DNA from: Crocinitomicaceae bacterium
GTDB lineage: Bacteria > Bacteroidota > Bacteroidia > Flavobacteriales_D > Crocinitomicaceae
Length of the DNA stretch: 5,139 nucleotides
Assembly: GCA_015662935.1 (NCBI GenBank)
Contig: DQTF01000162.1
Span: 1-5,139, forward strand
Reading direction: 5' to 3'
In this document: piece after piece, positions 1 through 5,139 of the stretch
Position numbering within the stretch: the first letter of the stretch is position 1
Layout: every line of letters starts with the position of its first letter
Notes under the pieces: model-generated
Seen by the model: only the letters and a program-made list of their open reading frames with translations
Told to the model about the DNA's origin: nothing
Databases searched by the model: none
Position numbers and translations under genes: made by a program

Positions 1-1197
1 ATGAAGAACACCTTATATTTAGCGACAACAGGGTACTATCCGTTTGGTAAAATAGAAGTTGGTGATGTATTTTCATTATTTAGCTTTAATCCTGTAGAAA
101 CTTTTCGTTTGGGACTTGCTCTCAGAACTTCTAATAATTTTAGCAAGCGATTGGAGTTAGGAGGGAAAATCGCCTATGGTTTTGGAGATGAACGGTTCAA
201 ATACGCAGGTTTAATTCGATATAATATAACACCGAAAAAAAGAGGGATGCTTTCAGCGTATTATAAATATGACCTTGAACAAATTGGGCAATCACCAACC
301 GCAGCCGCAGTAGGATCTACTTTTGGAGCAATTTTTAGAACCGGCCCTTTAGATAAGCTTACTTTTGTAGAGAAAATTGGAGTTAACCTAGAAAAAGACA
401 TTCGAAAAGACATCATTCTATACGGAGGTTTTGAATGGAAAGAATACACGTCTGCAGGAATCGCCAACTACCTTCGTCCAAATTTATTAACAGGAATAGA
501 TGATACAATTACCCGAATTCAAACAACAGAAGTTACTGCCAGGTTTCGTTGGGCAAAAGATGAAGAATTTTTGGCTGGAAATTTCGACAGAACGTCACTT
601 AAAACTAAATATCCTGTTTTTTCTATTCAAGGAATTTTTGGAATAAAAGACCTATTTGGTGCAGATTACAATTATCAAAAGATAGACCTGTTTATCGAAC
701 AAAAAGTAAGGATAGGTGTTCTTGGAAGGTTGATTTACAGCATCAATGCCGGAAAAATATTTGGGACATCTGCCTACCCTTTCTTAAAAGTACATGAAGG
801 AAATCAATCATACTGGCTGATGTCTAATGCTTTTAACAAAATGAATTTCTTTGAATTCATTTCTGACCAATACATTTCAGGACTCTTCGAGAATCATTGG
901 GATGGTTTTTTCTTTGATAGAATCCCACTAATAAAAAAAGCAAAACTTCGTTTAGTCACTACAGGTAGAATGCTTTTTGGAGCACGTTCTGCAATTAACG
1001 ATCAACTCTTACGAATTCCAACTTTCACGAAATCGTTTAATAACATACCTTATACAGAAGTTGCAATGGGAATAGAAAACATTTTCAAACTAGGTCGAGT
1101 TGATGTTTTTTGGAGATTGACTCATTTACCTCCAGGCGTTAAAGTTTCAGATATTTCTGCTTTTGGAGTAAGAGCAAAATACGTTATCAATTTCTAA
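1..1197 (+). CDS. DUF5686 family outer-membrane protein, C-terminal barrel part (5' partial)
   Basis: The 398 residues seen match the C-terminal half of DUF5686 proteins, Bacteroidota outer-membrane proteins of unknown function that usually carry a signal peptide and a CarboxypepD_reg-like domain before a long beta-barrel region and total roughly 800 residues. Visible family-like signatures are a GKIEVGD segment (residues 16-22), NPVE (30-33) followed by RLGLALRT (36-43), AYGFGDERFKY (58-68), and the stretch around 296-317 with HWDGFFF and RIPLIKKAKLR. The protein ends in Phe after alternating polar and hydrophobic residues, as outer-membrane barrels do. The ATG at base 1 is most likely an internal Met: there is no signal peptide and the N-terminal domain is absent, so the real start should lie before the window. 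lptB follows after 10 bases, suggesting co-transcription. The family call is from recalled motif patterns, not a profile search; the substrate and role are unknown. Confidence 0.82.
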   Translation: MKNTLYLATTGYYPFGKIEVGDVFSLFSFNPVETFRLGLALRTSNNFSKRLELGGKIAYGFGDERFKYAGLIRYNITPKKRGMLSAYYKYDLEQIGQSPTAAAVGSTFGAIFRTGPLDKLTFVEKIGVNLEKDIRKDIILYGGFEWKEYTSAGIANYLRPNLLTGIDDTITRIQTTEVTARFRWAKDEEFLAGNFDRTSLKTKYPVFSIQGIFGIKDLFGADYNYQKIDLFIEQKVRIGVLGRLIYSINAGKIFGTSAYPFLKVHEGNQSYWLMSNAFNKMNFFEFISDQYISGLFENHWDGFFFDRIPLIKKAKLRLVTTGRMLFGARSAINDQLLRIPTFTKSFNNIPYTEVAMGIENIFKLGRVDVFWRLTHLPPGVKVSDISAFGVRAKYVINF

Positions 1198-1207
1198 TCG
1201 AGAAGAA

Positions 1208-1936
1208 ATGAAGTTATATACAAAAGAAATTAAAAAAGCTTACAAAGGTAGACAAGTAGTAAAAGGGATTTCTGTCGAAGTTAGTCAAGGAGAAATTGTT
1301 GGTCTTTTAGGGCCAAATGGAGCTGGCAAAACAACCTCTTTCTACATGATTGTTGGGCTTGTAAAACCGGATGAAGGAAAAGTATTCTTAGATGAGAAAG
1401 AAATCACTACCCTTCCGATGTATAAACGTTCTCAAATGGGAATAGGATATCTTCCACAAGAGGTGAGTGTATTTCGAAAACTAAGCGTGGAAGACAACAT
1501 CATGGCAATTTTAGAAATGACAGACCTTTCTAAAGAAGAACGTAAACAAAGATTAGAACAACTAATCAGTGAGTTTAGTTTAGGTCATGTTAGAAAAAAT
1601 CTAGGAAACAAATTATCTGGTGGTGAAAAAAGAAGAACTGAAATTGCAAGAGCCTTGGCAACAAACCCTAAGTTCGTTTTATTAGATGAACCATTCGCAG
1701 GGGTTGACCCAATTGCTGTTGAAGACATTCAGACCATTATTTCTGAACTTAAGAAGCGGAACATTGGAATTCTCATCACAGACCACAATGTCCAAGAAAC
1801 ATTATCTATAACTGATAGGGCGTATTTGCTTTTTGAAGGAGCAATACTTCGCTCAGGAACAGCAGAGGAACTAGCAGCTGATGAGGAGGTTAGAAAAGTC
1901 TATTTAGGCAAGAATTTTGAATTAAGGAAGAAATAA
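1208..1936 (+). CDS. lptB: LptB, ATPase of the LPS export ABC transporter
   Basis: This is the cytoplasmic ATP-binding subunit of LptB2FGC, which drives extraction of lipopolysaccharide from the inner membrane and its transport over the Lpt bridge. The 242 residues are almost the length of E. coli LptB (241). Walker A GPNGAGKTT is at 35-43, the Q-loop Gln is at 84 in YLPQE, the ABC signature LSGGE is at 136-140, Walker B FVLLDEP is at 156-162 with Asp160 and catalytic Glu161, the D-loop GVDP is at 165-168 and the H-loop His is at 193 in ITDHNV. Phe89-Arg90 correspond to E. coli Phe90-Arg91 in the groove that receives the LptF/LptG coupling helices. LPS-specific hallmarks, such as the FYMIVGLV stretch after Walker A and the ending RKVYLGKNFEL, separate it from other ABC ATPases. 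All catalytic residues are present. The start ATG lies 10 bases after the preceding stop, with only a weak purine stretch (agaagaa) before it. No membrane subunit is in the window. Confidence 0.97.
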   Translation: MKLYTKEIKKAYKGRQVVKGISVEVSQGEIVGLLGPNGAGKTTSFYMIVGLVKPDEGKVFLDEKEITTLPMYKRSQMGIGYLPQEVSVFRKLSVEDNIMAILEMTDLSKEERKQRLEQLISEFSLGHVRKNLGNKLSGGEKRRTEIARALATNPKFVLLDEPFAGVDPIAVEDIQTIISELKKRNIGILITDHNVQETLSITDRAYLLFEGAILRSGTAEELAADEEVRKVYLGKNFELRKK

Positions 1937-1960
1937 TTTTCTTTTCCGGATTAAAAGCAA

Positions 1961-1968
1961 TATTTTTA
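1961..1968 (+). promoter_or_regulatory. possible -7 promoter element for the 158-aa lipoprotein gene
   Basis: TATTTTTA fits 7 of 8 positions of the Bacteroidota -7 consensus TAnnTTTG. A T-run sits about 17-20 bases upstream (1937-1945) but it has no TTG. The initiation site would fall near 1975, giving a leader of about 24 bases. Such AT-rich matches are common by chance in this genome, so this is only a candidate; read-through from lptB is the alternative. Confidence 0.25.
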
Positions 1969-1998
1969 CTCAATATAACTACAAATTGAAAATTGATT

Positions 1999-2475
1999 AT
2001 GTTAACTAAAAAATCTATACTCCTGAGTCTCGTTGCAATTACATTCTTACTTGTAGCTAATTCGTGTAAAAAATGTACCGTTGCTGATAACAATGAAGTA
2101 ACTGGTATTATTGTGAAAGATGCTATTATCTACCCGAAGGTAGGATATATAAGTACAGACACAGGAATTAAACATTTTACAGGAGTTGGAATCCATGCGA
2201 ATTCATTTGAGGTTAGCTTTGACGGAGGACACACTAGAGTGCCTGTAAACTGGGGAGCTTACGATATTCTTGCGAACCCAATGACAATTAAATGTAAAGC
2301 ATCTATTCTTAACGATGTAAAAGTAGATGCTATTAATAGCATTGTTACTTACACATCAACGGCTACAACTTGTAAATCATGTGAGCAAGATCGTCGAATT
2401 GAAAACTTCGTATTGGTACCAACAATTTCAAGCGGTTCAACAGTTTGGTTTGACCCTATCATTACAGAGAATTAA
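1999..2475 (+). CDS. predicted lipoprotein of unknown function, 158 aa, two CxxC motifs
   Basis: I do not recognise a family. The ATG at 1999 is preferred over the in-frame TTG at 1993 because it directly begins a typical signal peptide; an in-frame TGA at 1987 limits the start. Residues 1-22 are a lipoprotein-type signal (KK at 4-5, hydrophobic core 7-19) ending in ANSC, with Cys23 the likely lipidated residue. The -3 Ala and -2 Asn make the lipobox weaker than canonical, though Ser-Cys followed by Lys-Lys is frequent in Bacteroidota. The mature part of about 136 residues looks beta-rich, with no further membrane segment. It contains CKKC at 23-26, which includes the lipidation Cys, a lone Cys at 99 and CKSC at 125-128. 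The DUF5686-lptB pair lies 62 bases upstream on the same strand, and an intrinsic terminator follows 20 bases after the stop, so this gene ends the transcription unit. Likely location is the periplasmic or outer face of a membrane. Confidence 0.75.
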   Translation: MLTKKSILLSLVAITFLLVANSCKKCTVADNNEVTGIIVKDAIIYPKVGYISTDTGIKHFTGVGIHANSFEVSFDGGHTRVPVNWGAYDILANPMTIKCKASILNDVKVDAINSIVTYTSTATTCKSCEQDRRIENFVLVPTISSGSTVWFDPIITEN

Positions 2476-2494
2476 TCTTTACTCATAAAATAGT

Positions 2495-2528
2495 AAAAAT
2501 CTGTCAAACAATTTTAACAGATTTTTTT
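2495..2528 (+). terminator. intrinsic terminator after the 158-aa lipoprotein gene
   Basis: A perfect 10-bp stem is formed by 2495-2504 (AAAAATCTGT) and 2517-2526 (ACAGATTTTT). After a C/A mismatch the stem can continue with three A-T pairs (2506-2508 with 2513-2515), leaving a 4-base loop. A run of seven T ends at 2528. It begins 20 bases after the stop codon at 2475. The A-run at the left base gives some T on the opposite strand too, so weak bidirectional action is possible. Confidence 0.85.
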
Positions 2529-2536
2529 ATGCACAT

Positions 2537-2562
2537 AAAAAAGGTCATCTTTCGATGACCTT
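2537..2562 (-). terminator. intrinsic terminator of the minus-strand 46-aa gene
   Basis: A perfect 9-bp stem is formed by 2541-2549 (AAGGTCATC) and 2554-2562 (GATGACCTT) with a 4-base loop. Read on the minus strand, the loop is GAAA, a stable GNRA tetraloop, and the stem runs into six U (A-run 2537-2542 on the plus strand). On the plus strand no T-run follows the hairpin, so the direction is clearly minus. It lies 22 bases past the stop of the small lipoprotein gene and faces the plus-strand terminator, 8 bases away. Confidence 0.88.
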
Positions 2563-2592
2563 GCATTACATTTTGTAATAATGTTATAATGC
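2563..2592 (-). other. imperfect hairpin spanning the stop codon, abutting the terminator
   Basis: Bases 2563-2572 (GCATTACATT) can pair with 2580-2584 (AATGT) and 2588-2592 (AATGC), leaving a 3-base bulge (2585-2587) and a 7-base loop (2573-2579). On the minus-strand transcript this 10-bp stem includes the last codons and part of the stop codon of the 46-aa gene, and ends exactly where the 9-bp terminator stem begins, so the two could stack end to end. A competing 6-bp hairpin (2565-2570 with 2574-2579) is also possible. The stem is AT-rich and its stability is modest; the function is unknown. Confidence 0.4.
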
Positions 2593-2724
2593 TGCTAAAT
2601 CAGAGTTTTCAACTTGATCAACACTTCCGTATGCGTCGCAGTGACCTCCTTTAGAAGACCCACATGAAGCTAATACTACTGATAACATCAATCCCATTAA
2701 TGTCAAGGCCAAAAATTTCTTCAT
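2584..2724 (-). CDS. very small predicted lipoprotein, 46 aa, with an HCDAYG motif
   Basis: On the minus strand an ATG at 2722-2724 opens a 46-codon frame ending in TAA at 2584-2586. Residues 1-20 form a clear lipoprotein signal: Lys2-Lys3, a hydrophobic core of Leu, Met and Val from 4 to 18, and the canonical lipobox LASC with Cys21. The mature peptide would be only 26 residues: Cys21, a GSSKGG linker, HCDAYG at 28-33, then an acidic tail (SVDQVENSDL). I recall similarly short Bacteroidota lipoproteins with an HCDAYG segment, but cannot verify this here; no function is known to me. The case for a real gene rests on the good signal peptide, a dedicated terminator with a GAAA loop 22 bases after the stop, and a TAGATTTG promoter element upstream. 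It is transcribed alone, convergent with the 158-aa lipoprotein gene and divergent from the TamA-like gene. No Shine-Dalgarno site is seen; the leader is A/T-rich. Confidence 0.8.
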   Translation of the reverse strand: MKKFLALTLMGLMLSVVLASCGSSKGGHCDAYGSVDQVENSDLAAL

Positions 2725-2767
2725 ACTAATAAATTTAAAAAGTTCTAGTTTGTTGTACTAATAACGA

Positions 2768-2775
2768 CAAATCTA
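2768..2775 (-). promoter_or_regulatory. Bacteroidota-type -7 promoter element for the 46-aa lipoprotein gene
   Basis: Read on the minus strand the sequence is TAGATTTG, an exact match to the TAnnTTTG -7 consensus of the Bacteroidota primary sigma factor. Transcription would begin near 2761, giving a leader of about 36 bases before the ATG. At the expected -33 distance there is a T-rich run (around 2796-2800) but no TTG, so the upstream box is weak or absent. Confidence 0.55.
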
Positions 2776-2814
2776 CAATAAATTACATACTTATTAAAAA
2801 TAAATTATTAACAA

Positions 2815-2848
2815 TTGCACTCTAATAGTATGAAATAAACTACTTTAA
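2815..2848 (+). promoter_or_regulatory. weak candidate promoter for the TamA-like gene
   Basis: TTG at 2815-2817 and TACTTTAA at 2841-2848 (6 of 8 matches to TAnnTTTG) are 23 bases apart, at the upper end of the spacing accepted for Flavobacterium promoters. Initiation would then lie around 2854-2856, so the message would be nearly leaderless for the ATG at 2858. The rest of 2725-2857 is plain AT-rich sequence in which I see no operator or riboswitch. Confidence 0.22.
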
Positions 2849-2857
2849 CCTTCGTTA

Positions 2858-4561
2858 ATGATAGTTATTACTAGGATACTCACCATATTGATAATATTAA
2901 TAAGCCTGCAAACTTTAGGGCAAAAAAGATATTACGTAGATTATGTTTCAGAAAAATTACACCTTTTCATTAAACATCCAAAATCGAACTTTAAAGATAG
3001 TATTGCTGCTTTCTCTTATTTAAAAGACTTGCAAAACTCAGCGATTGCTAAAGGTTACTTATTAGCATCAATTGACTCTACCCGTTCAGTCTCTCAAAAA
3101 AGCACCGTATATTTCTACTTGGGAGAAAAACACAAAGCAATAAAACTCACAACATCCAAAGAAAACATTCAATTTCTCAGAAAGCATTCAAAAATATCAG
3201 AAAAAATTATTGCACATATTAATTTCACCCCGAATGAATTAGCAAGAACGTTGCGCAGTATTCATTCTGCCTATGTTGAAAATGGTTACCCATTCGTAGT
3301 TATAAAATTAGAAGAACATGAATTTAAAGACCATTCTCTTTCTGCAAAACTAACAGTAGATAAAGGTCCGTACATGACTTGGACAAAAATTAACATCAAG
3401 GGAGATAGCAGTGTGTCTGTTAAGTACATTTCCAACCTTCTTAACATTAAAAAGGGTGGCGTGTTTGTTGAATCAGAAATTCAAAAAATCAGTACACGTA
3501 TTTTGCAAGTTCCTTTTCTCAAAGAAATTAAACCTTCCGAAATATTATTCACCAAAGAGGGAGTTGAGCTTTTTCTCTATTTAGAATCCTTACCTATCAG
3601 TTCAATAAATGGAATTGTCGGCTTTCAACCTGACCCTATTTCAGGTAAAATAAGTTTTACAGGAGAATTAAACCTCAAATTACTCAATGTTCTAAAGAGA
3701 GGTGAATTACTCGATATCAAATGGCAGTCGATTCGAGCACAAACACAATCATTGGATGCTCAACTTAATTATCCCTTCTTGTTTAATACATCATTTGGAA
3801 TTGACGGATCGTTTAATATGTATAAACGTGACACTTCGTTCTTAGAGCTTAACTCATCCATTGGAGTAGAATACTACCTAAATACTGGGAGTAAATTAAA
3901 AGTATTCTATCAAAACATCACTTCAAATGTTCTTTCTGGCGGACTCAACAACCCAACCTACTCGAAACTAGGAAATACAAAATCAAATAATTATGGCTTA
4001 TCATTCTCAACAAAAAGAGTAGATTACATTCCTAATCCATCCAAAGGTTTCAACTTACTTTTTACTGGATCAGTAGGAACTAGGAAGTTACAAATTAACG
4101 ATACGACACAAATAATCAAATCACTCACGTACAGAGGACAATCTAACATCGAATTTTTCCTTCCTATCACAAGGCGACATGTTGTTCGGCTATCCAATCG
4201 GACTGAGTTTTATTCTGCGCCGACTGTTTTTCAGAATGAATTATATCGATTTGGCGGCTTAATCGATCAAAGAGGATTTAACGAAGATGAGCTTCTTTCT
4301 ACGACTAAAAGCACCTCAACACTAGAATACCGATTTCTTTTGGATAGAAACTCTCATGTATTTGCATTCTTCGATCAAACATGGTATGAAAATAATTCAA
4401 TTAATTATTACAACGATAGTCCTTTTGGTTTTGGTGTCGGATTCTCATTCAGTACTAATTTCGGGGTGTTCTCCATTTCCTATGCATTAGGAAAACAGCT
4501 TTCCAATCCAATTCAATTTAGCAACAGTAAAGTCCATTTCGGATATATTGTTTACTTTTAA
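2858..4561 (+). CDS. TamA-like Omp85-superfamily outer-membrane protein (POTRA repeats plus barrel)
   Basis: The 567-aa protein has a signal peptide (residues 1-21, hydrophobic core 7-18, likely cut after Leu-Gly before QKRYY), a periplasmic part to about 245 and a 16-strand-type barrel to the end. The periplasmic part reads as about three POTRA-like units (near 25-95, 95-170 and 172-245); the last two show the helix-helix-beta pattern best, for example AYVENGYPF at 138-146. Barrel signs are NLKLLNVLKRGELL (272-285), IPNPSKGF (391-398), FGGLIDQRGFNED (465-477), in which QRGF at 471-474 is the counterpart of the conserved (V/I)RG(F/Y) motif of the L6 loop, and a terminal Phe in HFGYIVYF. Length and three POTRA units suit TamA (577 aa) better than BamA (about 800); FhaC/TpsB transporters are a similar-sized alternative, but no secreted partner gene is seen. 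The role is probably insertion or export of outer-membrane or surface proteins. An in-frame TAA at 2846 fixes the start. The rmuC gene follows after 3 bases. Confidence 0.85.
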   Translation: MIVITRILTILIILISLQTLGQKRYYVDYVSEKLHLFIKHPKSNFKDSIAAFSYLKDLQNSAIAKGYLLASIDSTRSVSQKSTVYFYLGEKHKAIKLTTSKENIQFLRKHSKISEKIIAHINFTPNELARTLRSIHSAYVENGYPFVVIKLEEHEFKDHSLSAKLTVDKGPYMTWTKINIKGDSSVSVKYISNLLNIKKGGVFVESEIQKISTRILQVPFLKEIKPSEILFTKEGVELFLYLESLPISSINGIVGFQPDPISGKISFTGELNLKLLNVLKRGELLDIKWQSIRAQTQSLDAQLNYPFLFNTSFGIDGSFNMYKRDTSFLELNSSIGVEYYLNTGSKLKVFYQNITSNVLSGGLNNPTYSKLGNTKSNNYGLSFSTKRVDYIPNPSKGFNLLFTGSVGTRKLQINDTTQIIKSLTYRGQSNIEFFLPITRRHVVRLSNRTEFYSAPTVFQNELYRFGGLIDQRGFNEDELLSTTKSTSTLEYRFLLDRNSHVFAFFDQTWYENNSINYYNDSPFGFGVGFSFSTNFGVFSISYALGKQLSNPIQFSNSKVHFGYIVYF

Positions 4562-4564
4562 TAT

Positions 4565-5139
4565 ATGTTAGAAATTACACTTATAATTCTGGTAATTATT
4601 GCCGTTGGTGCAGCCGTCTATTTTTTTGTTCAGCTAAAAGGAGAACGAGAAAAAATTACAGATCTTAAAAGTGCTACTCATTCTTTGGAAGATAAAGTGG
4701 ATGAATTTAAAACGCGAAGTATTCGTCTTCTTGCAGAGAAAGAAGGACTGGAAAAATCAATTGAATCAGAAAGAGAAATTGCCAGTTCAAAGCAGAAAGA
4801 ACTAAGAGAGCAATTAGAATTAATTGGAAAAGATATTGTTTCTCAAGGTTCAAAAGCATTAAAAGTGGAGAATGAGCAACGGCTAGATGCCATCTTGTCT
4901 CCTCTGAAAGAAAAGTTAGAAAAATTTGAAAGAAAAATCAATGAGAACAATGCGCAAGACATCAAGCAGTTTGCCAATATGGAAACATTGATTAAAACAT
5001 TGTCTGAGCAACATTCTAAGGTGCAAGACACTGCACAGAATCTGGTCAACGCATTGCGTGGTGAACAAAAAACACAAGGAGATTGGGGAGAATTGGCTCT
5101 GGAAAGAATCCTTGAATTTTCTGGACTAGAAAAAGGTCG
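4565..5139 (+). CDS. rmuC: RmuC family DNA recombination protein, N-terminal part (3' partial)
   Basis: The frame starts at ATG 4565, 3 bases after the TamA-like stop, and stays open for 191 codons to the window edge. Residues 2-22 are a single hydrophobic membrane anchor, followed by a Lys/Glu-rich predicted coiled coil from about 24 to 155. From 159 the sequence NLVNALRG, then QGDWGELALERILEFSGLEKG (in two parts, 169-180 and 181-191), is the typical beginning of the RmuC nuclease-like core, related to the PD-(D/E)XK fold; the active-site region lies beyond the window. Family members usually have 400-500 residues. In E. coli, RmuC limits recombination at inverted repeats, probably as a DNA-cleaving protein; the biochemical activity is not settled. 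The gene is probably translated from the same message as the TamA-like gene, though the two functions have no obvious link. Confidence 0.93.
   Translation, partial: MLEITLIILVIIAVGAAVYFFVQLKGEREKITDLKSATHSLEDKVDEFKTRSIRLLAEKEGLEKSIESEREIASSKQKELREQLELIGKDIVSQGSKALKVENEQRLDAILSPLKEKLEKFERKINENNAQDIKQFANMETLIKTLSEQHSKVQDTAQNLVNALRGEQKTQGDWGELALERILEFSGLEKG

Noticed and set aside
1..3. ATG at base 1 as the true start of the DUF5686 gene
   Set aside because: No signal peptide follows and the sequence begins inside the family's barrel region, so the window edge most likely cuts the gene at an internal Met codon.
261..467. Minus-strand 68-codon open frame inside the DUF5686 gene
   Set aside because: It is fully contained in a well supported barrel gene, has no signal or family features, and is a chance opposite-strand frame.
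1926..1947. Hairpin at the lptB stop codon (GGAA/TTCC and GAAA/TTTC with a 2-base bulge)
   Set aside because: The stem is bulged and A-T rich, and no T-run follows it (GGATTAAAA comes next), so it does not support a terminator.
1993..1998. TTG start for the 158-aa lipoprotein, two codons upstream
   Set aside because: The ATG at 1999 starts a standard lipoprotein signal directly; the TTG adds only two residues and no start signal of its own.
1890..2093. Minus-strand 67-codon open frame across the lptB end and the 158-aa lipoprotein start
   Set aside because: It overlaps two supported genes, covers the signal-peptide coding part on the opposite strand, and has no terminator or recognisable sequence.
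4843..5049. Minus-strand 68-codon, Cys- and Ser-rich open frame
   Set aside because: It is the complement of the coiled-coil region of rmuC; its composition is what Glu/Lys-rich coding sequence gives when read backwards.

Overview
The window looks like a piece of a Bacteroidota chromosome, most likely from the Flavobacteriales. The base composition is AT-rich and good Shine-Dalgarno sites are scarce. There are short lipoproteins with Bacteroidota-style Ser-Cys lipoboxes, a DUF5686 outer-membrane protein (a family typical of this phylum), and one clear TAnnTTTG-type promoter element. This assignment is an inference from gene content; there is no rRNA or other marker in the window.

Left part (1-1936, + strand): the C-terminal barrel half of a DUF5686 protein, whose 5' end lies outside the window, is followed after 10 bases by a complete lptB, the ATPase of the lipopolysaccharide export machine. 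The pair probably forms the end of an operon.

Middle part (1937-2857): a 158-aa predicted lipoprotein of unknown function (1999-2475, +) ends at a strong intrinsic terminator. Facing it on the minus strand is a 46-aa lipoprotein gene (2584-2724) that is easily missed because of its size. It has its own terminator with a GAAA loop, an extra hairpin directly abutting that terminator, and a promoter element upstream. The 133 bases from 2725 to 2857 are a divergent, very AT-rich intergenic region.

Right part (2858-5139, + strand): a complete Omp85-superfamily protein resembling TamA, with a signal peptide, about three POTRA-like repeats and a C-terminal beta-barrel, is followed after 3 bases by the first 191 codons of an rmuC family gene that runs off the window.

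The common theme is the cell envelope: LPS export, two outer-membrane barrels and two lipoproteins, plus one DNA-associated RmuC protein. I see no mobile element, CRISPR array, tRNA, rRNA or defence system. The least described items are the two small lipoproteins and the RNA structure around the end of the smaller one; nothing here amounts to a clear new multi-gene system.
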